A DNA stretch of 64,000 bases from Pseudotabrizicola sp. (GTDB lineage: Bacteria; Pseudomonadota; Alphaproteobacteria; Rhodobacterales; Rhodobacteraceae): positions 335,418-399,417 of the forward strand of contig NZ_JAUSNR010000015.1 in assembly GCF_030656345.1 (NCBI RefSeq), in the 5' to 3' direction. A program made the position numbers and the translations under genes. The notes beneath the pieces were generated by a model. The model saw only the letters and a program-made list of their open reading frames with translations. It made no database searches and was not told where the DNA came from. Of the stretch, positions 1 to 9,165 are shown one piece after another. Position 1 is the first letter of the stretch. Each line of letters begins with the position of its first letter.

Positions 1-817
1 CCGCGTCCCGCTCGCGCGCAACTTCGGCCGAGGCATCGGTGACCTGAATGTCGACATAACCGCGCGCCAGATAGAAATCGCGCAGCAATTGCTTGTCCAG
101 CTCCAGCCGTTCGGCCACGAAGGTGTCACGCTGGATCAGAGTGCGCAACAGCCCGGCCTGCTTGGTTTCCAGCACCTGCCGCAAGCGGCGGTCGCTGAAG
201 GCGCGGTTGCCGATGAAGGACAGACGTTCAATTTCCGTCACGCGGCCTTCGGTAATCTCGAACGCGAGGTCAACCCGGCCGCCGCTGCGGCGGATCAGTT
301 TTGGTGTCACGGTGGCGGCAATCCGGCCCCGGGCGCGGTAGGCTTCGGCAATCGACGCCGCATCTGCCTCGGCCACGCTGGGCGAATAGACCCTGCGCTG
401 CTGCGACTGGATGATGCTGGCCAGATCCTCATCTTTCAGGCGTTTGTTGCCCTCAAAATTGATGACGTTGACGATGGGGTATTCCTTGACGCGGATCACC
501 AGCTGACCGCCCTGCGGCACGATCTCCACCGTCTCGAACAGGCCCGACCGGACCAGCCCCTGATAGGCATCGTTCAACCCGCCCTGCGACAGGGCCTGCC
601 CGCGCCTGATTCCGGCAAAGCCTAAGATTGTGGCATTGTCCACGCGCTGGTTGCCTTCGATCACCACCTGATTGAACGCATATTGCTGCGCAGAGGCGGG
701 TGCGAAGATCGCCGCCGAAGCCGTTGCGGTGGAAAGGAAAAGCGCGGTCAGAATGCGTTTGCGAACGCCTGCCTTGCCATGCGCCACGCGTTGTGCGGCA
801 CCCGCTGTATCGTGCAT
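1..817 (-). CDS. bamA: Outer membrane assembly factor BamA, N-terminal part (runs off left edge)
   Basis: BamA inserts beta-barrel proteins into the outer membrane. Only the first 272 or so codons are present; the rest lies beyond base 1. The ATG at 817 begins a basic, hydrophobic signal peptide ending near an Ala-X-Ala site (PASAQQYAF). Mature sequence then reads VVIEGNQRV, GLVRSGLFETVEI, VNVINFEGNKRLKDEDL, which are the repeating beta-alpha-alpha-beta-beta patterns of successive POTRA domains. About three POTRA domains are visible; the barrel is not. It lies last in the pyrH-frr-uppS-cdsA-dxr-rseP series, the usual alphaproteobacterial position. About 200 bases separate it from the small ORF upstream, so it may have its own promoter. 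Confidence 0.93.
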   Translation of the reverse strand, partial: MHDTAGAAQRVAHGKAGVRKRILTALFLSTATASAAIFAPASAQQYAFNQVVIEGNQRVDNATILGFAGIRRGQALSQGGLNDAYQGLVRSGLFETVEIVPQGGQLVIRVKEYPIVNVINFEGNKRLKDEDLASIIQSQQRRVYSPSVAEADAASIAEAYRARGRIAATVTPKLIRRSGGRVDLAFEITEGRVTEIERLSFIGNRAFSDRRLRQVLETKQAGLLRTLIQRDTFVAERLELDKQLLRDFYLARGYVDIQVTDASAEVARERDA

Positions 818-1019
818 GACAATGCCCCATATCAACAAACTGTTGTGTCTTCACTAGACGGAAGTGCGGGGCTTGTCAAAGCGTTGGAAGCAGGTTTGCG
901 GCAGCAATTGCCATGCGTTGCGTGCGTGCAGCAGGTCGGGCGCCGCGGCAAAGAACGCTTCAGGGTTCAGGCCTGCGCCTGACCCCGCCCGCCGGTCTGC
1001 CGTGGCAGAGGCGTAAAGG

Positions 1020-1157
1020 TTAATGCTCTACCAGAGTGCTGCCCAGAAATGCGCCGGCCAGCAGCCCCGCCACGACCGTGCCGATGGTGAAGATCCGGTC
1101 GGCGTTCAGCCAGACCAGAAATGACAGTCCACGATAGCCTTGCACGACCATTTGCAT
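1020..1157 (-). CDS. Small single-pass membrane protein of 45 residues, unnamed
   Basis: This short ORF lies between rseP and bamA on the same strand. It starts at ATG 1157 (a second in-frame ATG is at 1151) after a good ribosome-binding site (AAAGGGG, about 6 bases upstream) and ends with TAA. The protein begins MQMVVQGYRGLSFLVWL, followed by a charged NADR turn and then one hydrophobic helix rich in Gly and Ala (IFTIGTVVAGLLAGAFLG), and ends TLVEH. That is consistent with a single-pass inner-membrane microprotein. I do not recognise a named family. Support comes from the start signals, the amphipathic-plus-TM layout and the otherwise empty 410-base gap. Confidence 0.6.
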   Translation of the reverse strand: MQMVVQGYRGLSFLVWLNADRIFTIGTVVAGLLAGAFLGSTLVEH

Positions 1158-1229
1158 GATGAACCCCTTTCAGACACCCGCATGGCGTAGCATCTGAATA
1201 TGGCCCGATTATGGCGTCACGCGGGGGGC

Positions 1230-2567
1230 TTACGGGCAGAACAGGTCATTGGTCAGCGCAAACACCATCAGGGACAGCAGCAGCGCCAGACCCACCGTCA
1301 TCATCACCTGCAACGCCCTGTCCGATGGTGGCTTGCCCGCCACCGCCTCATAGGCGTGAAACACCAGATGCCCGCCATCCAGCACCGGAATCGGGAACAG
1401 GTTCATCAGCCCAACGGCCACCGACAAAAGTGCGATGAACTGGATGAAGGTCTCCACCCCTTGGCTCGCCGCAGCCCCCGAGCTTTCGGCAATGCCGATC
1501 GGTCCGCGCAGGTTGCAGCTGGAGATTTTGCCCGCCACCATGTGCCACAGCCCGGAAAGCGAGGTGGTGGCGATGCGCCAGGTCTGCTCGCCCGCGATGC
1601 CCACCGCCTCGAACATGCCCGGATGCCGGGTCTCCGGCTCGAACCCCAGCCCGCCGTTCAGCCCGATCAGCCAGCGGGTCTCAAACCCGCCTTCGCGCTT
1701 TGGCAGATCCATCTGGCGCGGGGTCAGCGTGGTCTCGAACGTTTCCCCGGCGCGCCAGACGGTCAGGTTCAGCGGGCGGCCCTCGGCCCCGGCCACCAGT
1801 GCCGGCAGCTCCGCAAACACCGTCACCGGCACCGCATCAACCGCCAGAATGACATCGCCGGGCAGAAGCCCTGCGTAGAACGCCGCACTTTGCGGCTGCA
1901 CGCCCGATGCCAGCGCGGGCAGCGGATGCGGGCCGTCAAAGCTCATTACCCGCCCCTCACGCTCTACCGTGTAGGACACCGAAGGCCCCGCAGGCAGATC
2001 GCCCGACACCGCGACCAGACGGGTCAGATCGGGCGTGTCGGTGCCGTTGATCGACAGGATGCGGTCGCCTGCGCGCAATTGCTGGCCTTCAAACGGCAGC
2101 GGCGTGACTTTGCCGACCACGGTATCGTCGCTGTACACGCCAGACCACAGCACCAGCCCGGTCAGGATCAATAGCGCAGAAATGAAGTTGAACACCGGCC
2201 CCGCCGCCACCGTCAGCGACCGTGCCCACAGCGGCGCGCCATGCATCGTGCGCCGCCGCTCAGCCTCCGACAGGGTCGAGATCACCTCGCCATCCTTGCC
2301 CGATGCGGCATTGCTGTCGCCCAGAAACTTCACATAGCCGCCAAACGGCAGCGCCGCGATCTGCCAGCGTGTGCCCCGGTTGTCGACGCGCGAATACAGG
2401 ATCGGCCCAAAGCCAAGGCTGAACACCTCGGCATGAATGCCGGTCCAGCGGCCCACGATGTAATGGCCATATTCATGGATCGCCACAATGATCGACAGGG
2501 CGACGACAAAGGCGATCACGGTCCAGACAAGACCGCCAAAGCTGGGAACAAGACCAATCAGATCCAA
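1230..2567 (-). CDS. rseP: RIP site-2 metalloprotease RseP
   Basis: Intramembrane zinc protease of family M50B that cleaves membrane-bound anti-sigma factors and leftover signal peptides. The zinc-binding motif HEYGH is at residues 31-35 inside the first transmembrane helix. Two PDZ-like domains occupy the middle (about residues 125-300), and the conserved C-terminal VLDGGH motif near residue 395 supplies the third zinc ligand. Length 445 is normal for the family. It sits between dxr and the small ORF/bamA, the conserved envelope-biogenesis operon order. Confidence 0.97.
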   Translation of the reverse strand: MDLIGLVPSFGGLVWTVIAFVVALSIIVAIHEYGHYIVGRWTGIHAEVFSLGFGPILYSRVDNRGTRWQIAALPFGGYVKFLGDSNAASGKDGEVISTLSEAERRRTMHGAPLWARSLTVAAGPVFNFISALLILTGLVLWSGVYSDDTVVGKVTPLPFEGQQLRAGDRILSINGTDTPDLTRLVAVSGDLPAGPSVSYTVEREGRVMSFDGPHPLPALASGVQPQSAAFYAGLLPGDVILAVDAVPVTVFAELPALVAGAEGRPLNLTVWRAGETFETTLTPRQMDLPKREGGFETRWLIGLNGGLGFEPETRHPGMFEAVGIAGEQTWRIATTSLSGLWHMVAGKISSCNLRGPIGIAESSGAAASQGVETFIQFIALLSVAVGLMNLFPIPVLDGGHLVFHAYEAVAGKPPSDRALQVMMTVGLALLLSLMVFALTNDLFCP

Positions 2568-2637
2568 GGGCTTTCCTTTGTGTCGATGCCGCCTGCGGCA
2601 CTTCTTTTATCATACCCGGCCACGGGGGGCCGAAAAT

Positions 2638-3828
2638 TCAGTAGGCACGGCGTCCGGCCAGCACGGTCGCGGCCTCACCTGCCCGCACCCGCGCAAGATG
2701 ATCCGCGTTCTGGATGTCCTCAAGGGTCATCACGTCAGTTTCAAGGCACATCTCCGGCATAACGCTGGCAAGGGTATCCTCGACCACGCCCGCCATGTCC
2801 ATAAAGCCGATGCCGCCATCGAGAAAGCGGTCGAGCGCGATTTCCTTGGCGGCGTTGAACACCGCCCCCGAAAGCCCGCGCGCCGCCATCACCTCACGGC
2901 ACAGCCGCAGCGCGGGATAGCGGGCAAGATCGGGCGCGCGAAAGCTGAGCGTGGCAATCTGCGCAAGGTCCAGCCGCGCGATGGGCAGGCGCGCACGGTC
3001 GGGCCAGTTCAGCGCATAGCCGATGGCATGGCGCATATCGGGCGCACCCAGATGCGCCATGATGGCACCGTCCTGAAAACCAACCATGGAATGGATCAGG
3101 GATTCGGGGTGGATGATGACCTCGATCTGGTCTGGCGCAACACCGAAAAACTCACGTGTTTCAATGACTTCCAGCGCCTTGTTAAACATGGACGCCGAAT
3201 CGATGGTGATCCGCTGGCCCATGGCCCAGTTCGGATGCGCCAGCGCTTCCTTGACCGTGGCCTGCGCCAGCGCCGCCAGCGGCCAGTCGCGCAAGGCCCC
3301 GCCCGATGCGGTCAGGATGATCCGTTCGACGCAAGCAATGTCTTCGCCCACCAGCGCCTGAAAGATCGCGGAATGTTCCGAATCCACCGGCAGAATCCGC
3401 GCGCCATGCGCCACCGCCGTCGCCATCAACAAGGGCCCCGCCGTTACCAGACTTTCCTTGTTGGCCAGCGCCAGCGTGGCCCCATGGCGCAGGGCGCGCA
3501 GGCCCGGCACAAGGCCAGCCGCGCCGACAATCGCGCTCATCACCCAATCGGCGGGGCGGTCGGCGGCTTCGGCAATCGCAGTGTCGCCTGCCGCCGCCTG
3601 CACGCCCGATCCGGCCAGCGCCTCGCGCAATGCGGGCAGACACGCCTCATCGGCGCAGACCGCCACCTCGGCCCGCAGGGCAATCGCCATTTCCGCCAGC
3701 CGCGCCACATTGCGAGCGCCGGTCAGGGCGACGGTGCGGAACGCCTCCGCCCCGCCTGCCCGGCAGATCAGGTCATAGGTGCTTTCCCCCACCGACCCGG
3801 TGGCACCGAAAATCGAGATGCTGCGCAC
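2638..3828 (-). CDS. dxr: 1-deoxy-D-xylulose 5-phosphate reductoisomerase
   Basis: Converts DXP to 2-C-methyl-D-erythritol 4-phosphate with NADPH, the committed step of the non-mevalonate isoprenoid pathway. The N-terminal nucleotide-binding loop GATGSVG is at residues 8-14, and the metal/substrate motif VDSEHSAIFQ lies in the central domain. Length 396 is normal. It follows cdsA by 5 bases, so the two are cotranscribed. The neighbour uppS consumes isoprenoid product, a sensible functional link. Confidence 0.97.
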   Translation of the reverse strand: MRSISIFGATGSVGESTYDLICRAGGAEAFRTVALTGARNVARLAEMAIALRAEVAVCADEACLPALREALAGSGVQAAAGDTAIAEAADRPADWVMSAIVGAAGLVPGLRALRHGATLALANKESLVTAGPLLMATAVAHGARILPVDSEHSAIFQALVGEDIACVERIILTASGGALRDWPLAALAQATVKEALAHPNWAMGQRITIDSASMFNKALEVIETREFFGVAPDQIEVIIHPESLIHSMVGFQDGAIMAHLGAPDMRHAIGYALNWPDRARLPIARLDLAQIATLSFRAPDLARYPALRLCREVMAARGLSGAVFNAAKEIALDRFLDGGIGFMDMAGVVEDTLASVMPEMCLETDVMTLEDIQNADHLARVRAGEAATVLAGRRAY

Positions 3829-3833
3829 GCGCC

Positions 3834-4634
3834 TCAGCCCCCCAACGGCGCGGGCATCGGCAGCGAGGTGAACAGACCCAGCAGCATCACCAGCACCACC
3901 GCCCCGATCAGCGCGTCAAAACGGTCGAGAAACCCGCCATGGCCGGGAATCAGGGTCGACGAATCCTTCACCCCCGACCGCCGCTTGATCCAGCTTTCGG
4001 CAATGTCGCCCAACTGCCCGGCAAAGGCGACAAACGGGGCCAAAGCCACCGCCAGCCAGGGCGCATGGCCAGTGGCGACAAAAATCAAAGACACCGCAAC
4101 CGCGCCGACCCAGCCCGCCACGGTGCCGGACCATGTTTTCTTCGGGCTGATCGCGGGCCAGAACTTCGGCCCGCCCATGACGCGCCCGACGAAATAGCCC
4201 ATCACATCCGAGGCGATGACAATCGCTACGATCCACAGGATCGCCGGCACACCGGGGCTGCGCAGCTCGATCAACCCGTAGCCCGCCACCATGATGGCAA
4301 TGCCGTAAGCGGTCGCAATGCGCCGGTCACGGCGCGGCGACAGAGCCAGTGCCAGCCCCGGCAGGATCAGCAATGTGGTGGCCAGATCATCACGGAACAG
4401 CTCGGCCCCGGCCAGACAGGCGGCGGCGAACAGCCCGACCGCCAGCGGCGTGCGTTTGCGGCCCGGCGCGGTCATATTGGCCAGTTCCCAGAACATCACC
4501 CCGGTCAGCGCCACCACCAGCAGCGAAAACGGCGTGCCGCCCAGCCACAGCTCGCCTGCCCCCACAGCCAGCATGAAACCCGCGGAAATCGCCCGCTTTT
4601 TCAGATCTCCCCAGCGGGCGATGGCATCCGTCAT
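3834..4634 (-). CDS. cdsA: Phosphatidate cytidylyltransferase
   Basis: Makes CDP-diacylglycerol from phosphatidate and CTP in the inner membrane, feeding all phospholipid synthesis. The protein is strongly hydrophobic with several TM segments. The C-terminal CdsA signature is intact: SWIKRRSGVKDSS, then IPGHGGFLDRFD, including the metal-binding Asp residues. Length 266 is typical. Its start overlaps the uppS stop by 4 bases (ATGA), indicating translational coupling. Confidence 0.96.
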   Translation of the reverse strand: MTDAIARWGDLKKRAISAGFMLAVGAGELWLGGTPFSLLVVALTGVMFWELANMTAPGRKRTPLAVGLFAAACLAGAELFRDDLATTLLILPGLALALSPRRDRRIATAYGIAIMVAGYGLIELRSPGVPAILWIVAIVIASDVMGYFVGRVMGGPKFWPAISPKKTWSGTVAGWVGAVAVSLIFVATGHAPWLAVALAPFVAFAGQLGDIAESWIKRRSGVKDSSTLIPGHGGFLDRFDALIGAVVLVMLLGLFTSLPMPAPLGG

Positions 4635-5371
4635 CCGGTGGCAACCCCGCCAAAGCGCCGCTCGCGGTTGCCAAAGCGCGACACGATCTGCGCCAGTTCA
4701 GCGGGCGAGAAATCGGGCCACAGCGTCGGGGTAAACTCATATTCGGCATAAGCCGTCTGCCACAGCAGGTAATTCGAGGTCCGGGTCTCACCGCTGGTGC
4801 GGATCACCAGATCGGGGTCGGGCAGATCTGCCGTATCCAGCCGCGACCCGATCAGCCGGTCGGTCACCGCATCCGCCGCCAGCCGCCCTTCGGCCACGTC
4901 GCGCGCGATGCCCTGCACCACCCGGGTCAGCTCATCGCGGCCGCCGTAATTGATCGCCACAGTCAGGTTCAGCCGCGAAAACGGCGCGGTCCGCGCCTCG
5001 ATCCCGTCCATCAGCTTGCGCAGTTTCGGGTTCAGCGGGGTGCGGTCGCCGATAAAGCGCATCCGCACGCCCTCAACCGCCAGCCTGTCGGCCTCACGCT
5101 CGATATAGCGCGCGAAGATCGACATCAGCCCCACCACCTCTTCGGTGGAGCGTTTCCAGTTTTCGGTGGAAAAGGCATAAATCGTCAGCCAGCGGATGCC
5201 CAGATCGGGGGCACAGCGCACGATCTCGCGCACACGTTCTGCGCCTTTGCGATGGCCGACCAGACGCGGCCAGCCGCGGCTTGTCGCCCAGCGACCATTG
5301 CCATCCATGATGATGGCGACATGTTCTGCCAGCCGGGGCAGGTTGTGATCTGCCGATATGGTGGAAGCCAA
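4631..5371 (-). CDS. uppS: Isoprenyl (undecaprenyl) diphosphate synthase
   Basis: Cis-prenyltransferase making the undecaprenyl diphosphate carrier for peptidoglycan and LPS. The catalytic motif MDGNGRWA is near residues 22-29, and the C-terminal RTSGE motif and a Trp/Arg-rich region are present. The frame is open up to an ATG at 5431, but that start would add 20 atypical residues. I prefer TTG at 5371, which has AAAAGGGA 7 bases upstream and gives 246 residues, normal for the family. Its stop overlaps the cdsA start. Confidence 0.95.
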   Translation of the reverse strand: MASTISADHNLPRLAEHVAIIMDGNGRWATSRGWPRLVGHRKGAERVREIVRCAPDLGIRWLTIYAFSTENWKRSTEEVVGLMSIFARYIEREADRLAVEGVRMRFIGDRTPLNPKLRKLMDGIEARTAPFSRLNLTVAINYGGRDELTRVVQGIARDVAEGRLAADAVTDRLIGSRLDTADLPDPDLVIRTSGETRTSNYLLWQTAYAEYEFTPTLWPDFSPAELAQIVSRFGNRERRFGGVATG

Positions 5372-5470
5372 ACCCCTGTCCCTTTTCCCGAAACCCGTCC
5401 GGACGACCTGTCCGGCTACCAAAACCAACAACGGCCGGTGCCAGAGGCCCCGCCCGTCAGAACTCTTGTG

Positions 5471-6034
5471 TCAGACCTGCATGATCTCGGCCTGTTTGCC
5501 CTCAAGCGTCTGATCGACCAGCTTGATGTACTTGTCTGTCATATCCTGCACTTCGGCTTCCCAGAATTTCACGTCATCTTCCGACAACCCGTCGCTTTTG
5601 GCCTTTTTGATCTGGTCCATCCCGTCACGGCGCAGGTTGCGCACCGCTACGCGCGCGTGTTCGGCATAGCCCGCCGCCACCTTGGTCAGTTCCTTGCGGC
5701 GCTGCTCGTTCAGCTCGGGGATCGGCAGCATGATGATGGTGCCGTTGGTCTGCGGGTTGATGCCAAGGCCCGACTCCCGGATCGCCTTTTCCACCTTGTT
5801 GACCATCGCCTTGTCCCAGACGTTGATCGTCACCATCCGGGGTTCGGGCACGTTGACGGTGCCCAGCTGGTTGACCGGGGTCATCTGGCCATATGCATCG
5901 ACCTGGATAGGCTCCAGCATAGACCCCGAGGCGCGGCCGGTGCGCAGCGATGCAAATTCGGTGCGCAGGGCGTTGATCGCGCCATCCATGCGGCGGGTCA
6001 GATCTTCGGTATCCAGTTCAAAATCGTCAGCCAT
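5471..6034 (-). CDS. frr: Ribosome recycling factor
   Basis: Together with EF-G it splits post-termination ribosomes. The 187-residue length is normal. The signature stretch with TGRASGSML and the later [16 protein letters not shown] and [14 protein letters not shown] segments match the three-helix bundle of RRF. A good ribosome-binding site (GAAGGA) precedes ATG 6034. It lies downstream of pyrH and upstream of uppS. Confidence 0.98.
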   Translation of the reverse strand: MADDFELDTEDLTRRMDGAINALRTEFASLRTGRASGSMLEPIQVDAYGQMTPVNQLGTVNVPEPRMVTINVWDKAMVNKVEKAIRESGLGINPQTNGTIIMLPIPELNEQRRKELTKVAAGYAEHARVAVRNLRRDGMDQIKKAKSDGLSEDDVKFWEAEVQDMTDKYIKLVDQTLEGKQAEIMQV

Positions 6035-6151
6035 CGGTTCATTCCTTCGTCAGCGTCCGGCGACCCTTGGGTAAGCCGGGCGTTTTTTACGTTCTATAAG
6101 CCATGCCGGGCCATGGGTATAGCCCCGCCAGCGCACGCCGCGCCGCGCGTG

Positions 6152-6886
6152 TCAGTCGTGCACGATTGTGTAGGTGCCCTGCCCCGCCATGATGCCCTTG
6201 AACCCGCCGGGCTCAGAGAGCGCGAACACCACCAGCGGCATACGGTTGTCACGGCACAGGGCGATGGCCGAGGCATCCATCACCTTGAGGTTGCGCTGCA
6301 GCACATCGTCATAAGTGATGTCGGCGTAGCGTTTGGCATCGGGGTTCAGCTTGGGGTCACTGTCATAGATGCCATCGACATTCTTGCCCATGAAGATCGC
6401 CTCGCAGGCCATTTCGGATGCGCGCAGGGCGGCGGCGGTATCGGTGGTGAAATAAGGGTTGCCGGTGCCGGCGGCGAAAATGCACACCCGCTTTTTCTCA
6501 AGGTGGCGCACGGCGCGGCGGCGGATATAGGGCTCACAGACCTGATCCATCGGAATGGCGCTGATGACGCGGGTATACACCCCCAGCGATTCGAGGGCGG
6601 CTTGCATCGCAAGCGCGTTCATCACGGTGGCCAGCATCCCCATGTAATCGGCAGTCGTGCGCTCCATCCCTTGCGCAGAGCCTTGCAGGCCCCGGAAGAT
6701 ATTGCCGCCGCCGATCACCATGCAGATCTCGACCCCCAGATCATGCACCGCCTTGATCTCACGCGCGACGCGTTCCACCGTGGGTGGGTGCAGGCCATAC
6801 GCCTGATCGCCCATCAGCGCCTCACCCGAGATTTTCAGCATCACACGGTCGTATTTCACGCCGCCATCAAGGCTCGCTATGGTCAT
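6152..6886 (-). CDS. pyrH: UMP kinase
   Basis: Phosphorylates UMP to UDP and is the first gene of this minus-strand operon. Amino-acid-kinase fold motifs are visible: MLKISGEAL near the start, [10 protein letters not shown] in the phosphate-binding loop, and [17 protein letters not shown]. The frame is open to a TTG at 6913, but ATG 6886 has GGGGA at good spacing and gives 244 residues, close to the family norm. The 170-base interval to miaA must carry divergent promoters. Confidence 0.97.
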   Translation of the reverse strand: MTIASLDGGVKYDRVMLKISGEALMGDQAYGLHPPTVERVAREIKAVHDLGVEICMVIGGGNIFRGLQGSAQGMERTTADYMGMLATVMNALAMQAALESLGVYTRVISAIPMDQVCEPYIRRRAVRHLEKKRVCIFAAGTGNPYFTTDTAAALRASEMACEAIFMGKNVDGIYDSDPKLNPDAKRYADITYDDVLQRNLKVMDASAIALCRDNRMPLVVFALSEPGGFKGIMAGQGTYTIVHD

Positions 6887-7028
6887 GGGTGTTCCCCGTG
6901 GTTCGTTTTGCAATTGGACTGCGGCGCAAACTGTCGCAAAACGGGGGCGGGTTCAACCTGTGACTGCCCAGGCAGCGGGGGTTTCACACCCGTCGTCAGT
7001 GGGCCTGAACCAATGGCGCACCAATGAC

Positions 7029-7061
7029 GACCCCCGTGGGATATTTAAGGACTGAAAATGA
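7029..7061 (+). repeat. Copy of the dispersed hairpin-tail element, overlapping the miaA start
   Basis: The stretch ACCCCCGTGGGATATTTA followed by AGGACTGAAAATGA matches the tail of the elements at 13158-13202 (read on the minus strand) with few differences. The shared order is ACCCCC, GGGATATTTA, then a purine-rich ATGA end. Here the tail contains the AAGGA ribosome-binding site and the ATG of miaA. No strong local GC hairpin precedes it, so this is a partial or diverged copy. Confidence 0.5.
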
Positions 7062-7921
7062 GGCTGGCCCAGATTTCCCGCGAGGCACCTGTCCTGATCG
7101 CCGGACCGACGGCCAGCGGCAAGTCGGGGCTGGCGATGGACCTGGCGGCGCGCGACGGGCGGGTGATCGTGAATGCCGATGCCTTGCAGGTCTATGGCTG
7201 CTGGCGGCTGCTGACCGCGCGGCCATCAGTGGCGGATGAGGCAGCGCTGCCACATGCGCTGTATGGTCATGTCGGGCGCGATCAGCCCTATTCGGTCGGT
7301 CACTGGCTGCGCGAGGTGGCGGGCGTGCTGGACCGGCCGGTGGTGATTGTCGGCGGCACCGGCCTGTATTTTCTGGCGCTGACCGAAGGGCTGGCCGAAG
7401 TGCCCGCCATTCCGCGTGAGGTGCGGGCCGAGGGGGATGCGCTGCGCGAGGCCGATCTGGCCGCGATGGTGGCTGCGCTCGATGTGCAGACGGCGGCGCG
7501 CATCGATCTGGCCAATCCTGCTCGGGTACAGCGCGCATGGGAGGTGTGGCGCGCCACTGGCCGGGGGCTGGCCGACTGGCAGGCCGACACGCCCGCCCCG
7601 CTGATCCCGTTGAACCGGGCCGAGGCGCTGGTGCTGCGTCCGCGCGTGGAATGGCTGAATGACCGGATCGACCGGCGATTCGATCAGATGATGGCGCAGG
7701 GTGCTTTGGACGAGGCTCGGGCCGAACTGCCGTTCTGGCAACCGCAACGCCCTTCCGCCCGGGCCATCGGTGCGCCGGAACTGATCGCACATCTGCGCGG
7801 GCAGATGCCGCTGGAGGCGGCTATGGATGCGGCCAAGCTGGCCAGCCGCCAATATGCCAAACGCCAGCGGACATGGCTGCGCAACCGGATGCGCGATTGG
7901 CGGGCGATTGTGCCGGGCTAA
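7058..7921 (+). CDS. miaA: tRNA dimethylallyltransferase
   Basis: Adds the dimethylallyl group to N6 of A37 in tRNAs reading UNN codons. The Walker A loop GPTASGKS is at residues 16-23, followed by NADALQVY (DSMQVY in many homologues), and the [10 protein letters not shown] motif near residue 95 is intact. Length 287 is slightly short for the family. The ribosome-binding site AAGGA precedes the ATG by 7-8 bases and lies in a repeat-like sequence. Transcribed alone, divergent from pyrH. Confidence 0.95.
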   Translation: MRLAQISREAPVLIAGPTASGKSGLAMDLAARDGRVIVNADALQVYGCWRLLTARPSVADEAALPHALYGHVGRDQPYSVGHWLREVAGVLDRPVVIVGGTGLYFLALTEGLAEVPAIPREVRAEGDALREADLAAMVAALDVQTAARIDLANPARVQRAWEVWRATGRGLADWQADTPAPLIPLNRAEALVLRPRVEWLNDRIDRRFDQMMAQGALDEARAELPFWQPQRPSARAIGAPELIAHLRGQMPLEAAMDAAKLASRQYAKRQRTWLRNRMRDWRAIVPG

Positions 7922-7963
7922 AGCCTCTGCCAGCATCGGCAGAATACTGCCGGGCGCGGCAAG

Positions 7964-7996
7964 TTATCCACAGGCGGGGCTTTGTTCTGTGGACAA
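7964..7996. promoter_or_regulatory. Inverted pair of DnaA-box-like sequences
   Basis: TTATCCACA at 7964-7972 matches the DnaA box consensus (TTATNCACA) exactly, and TGTGGACAA at 7988-7996 is the near-consensus box TTGTCCACA on the other strand. Together they form a 10-base inverted repeat with one mismatch, so the same sequence could fold as a hairpin at the 3' end of miaA. No other oriC features are nearby. Confidence 0.4.
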
Positions 7997-8069
7997 GGTC
8001 ATAATTCTGCTTGGGTTGGGTGCCATGCCCTGTTTATCTGTCCCCAGTCAAAAAAATGAGCAGGACGCC

Positions 8070-8903
8070 ATGAACGATCACCCTGCCCCGCATGCCCTTT
8101 TCGCCCCGGGCGCAGAAACGGCCCTGTCGCAGCTGCGTGTTACGGCGATTCCGCGCCTCGCATCCGGTGGGCGCTGGCGGGTGGAGGCGATGCGCGCCAT
8201 TTCCGAGCCGATGCTGCTGTGGTTCACCAAAGGTCAGGGCCGCATCACCATTGCCGGGGTTACCCGTGGCTATACCGCCCATAATGCCGTCTTCATCCCG
8301 CCCGGTGTGATGCACGGCTTTGAGGTCGGGCCGCAGGTCTTTGGCACGGCTGTGTTTTTCGGCCGCGACAGTGGCGTCACCCTGCCCGAGACGGCGCAGC
8401 ATCTGCGCATCCGCGAGGTACATGCCCAGCAGGAAATCAACGTCATCCTTGATTCGCTGCAACGCGAGATGGACAGCGATATCCCCGCCCATGACCGGGC
8501 CACCCGGCATTATCTGGGCCTCTTGGGCGTCTGGCTGGAACGGCAGGCGGTCAAGGCCGCGCCCGAAACCCCCAAACCCGATGCCGCCCGCCGTCTGGTG
8601 GCGCGCTATACCACGCTGATGGAGCGTGATTTCCGCACCGGGGCCGGGGTGGGTGACTTTGCCGCCGCCCTTGGCGTCACCCCTACCCATCTGACCCGCT
8701 GTTGCCGCATCGCCTGCGGCAGATCTGCCATTGAGGTGTTGCAGGACCGCCGCATTTTTGAAGCGCGCCGCATGCTGGCCGAAACCCGGATGCCCGTGGC
8801 ACGGATCGGCGAGGCGCTTGGCTTTACCTCTCCGGCGTATTTCACCCGGTCGTTCCAGCACCTGACCGGGCGTTCACCCACCGCCTTCCGGCGTGAGGTC
8901 TGA
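8070..8903 (+). CDS. AraC-family transcriptional regulator with N-terminal cupin domain
   Basis: The first 100 or so residues form a cupin-like sensor domain (WFTKGQGRITI, HNAVFIPPGVMHGFEV). The last 100 carry the two helix-turn-helix motifs of the AraC/XylS family, ending with ARIGEALGFTSPAYFTRSF and LTGRSPTAFRRE. I chose ATG 8070 (AGGA upstream); ATG 8024 is an in-frame alternative that adds 15 residues. It is followed in the same direction by the ABC importer genes, so it probably controls them; the inducer is unknown. Confidence 0.9.
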   Translation: MNDHPAPHALFAPGAETALSQLRVTAIPRLASGGRWRVEAMRAISEPMLLWFTKGQGRITIAGVTRGYTAHNAVFIPPGVMHGFEVGPQVFGTAVFFGRDSGVTLPETAQHLRIREVHAQQEINVILDSLQREMDSDIPAHDRATRHYLGLLGVWLERQAVKAAPETPKPDAARRLVARYTTLMERDFRTGAGVGDFAAALGVTPTHLTRCCRIACGRSAIEVLQDRRIFEARRMLAETRMPVARIGEALGFTSPAYFTRSFQHLTGRSPTAFRREV

Positions 8904-8967
8904 GGCCAAAGCTCTGAATCCCGAAGCGAATTTGGCAGGCCGATGCGATTAATTTCGCGTCGGCGGT

Positions 8968-8980
8968 CGACATCATGTCG
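8968..8980. promoter_or_regulatory. Short perfect palindrome upstream of the ABC importer
   Basis: CGACAT-C-ATGTCG is a perfect inverted repeat with a one-base centre in the 262-base interval between the AraC-type regulator and the binding-protein gene. It could be an operator. AraC-family proteins usually bind direct repeats, so the link to the neighbour is only inference. A TATAAA sequence occurs at 9127-9132 nearer the gene. Confidence 0.3.
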
Positions 8981-9165
8981 TATTTACGGCACAAAGAGGC
9001 GACTTCGGGCGTTGACGCCTGACGCAAAGTATTGCGCAATGGGGCCAATGTCCCGGCGCAGTTGTGCCTGTGCCGGGCAACAACAGACTGGTCACTGCCC
9101 CACCGGGGCTTAGTCCGGCGCTACCCTATAAAACCAACAAGATGGCCCCGCCATCAGGGAGACAT

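Noticed and set aside
5252..7027. 591-codon plus-strand frame opposite uppS, frr and pyrH
   Set aside because: Antisense to three strongly supported genes, with no domain pattern and no ribosome-binding site.
7964..7996. Chromosomal replication origin
   Set aside because: Only two DnaA-like boxes, no AT-rich unwinding region, no nearby dnaA, parAB or hemE, so an origin is not supported.
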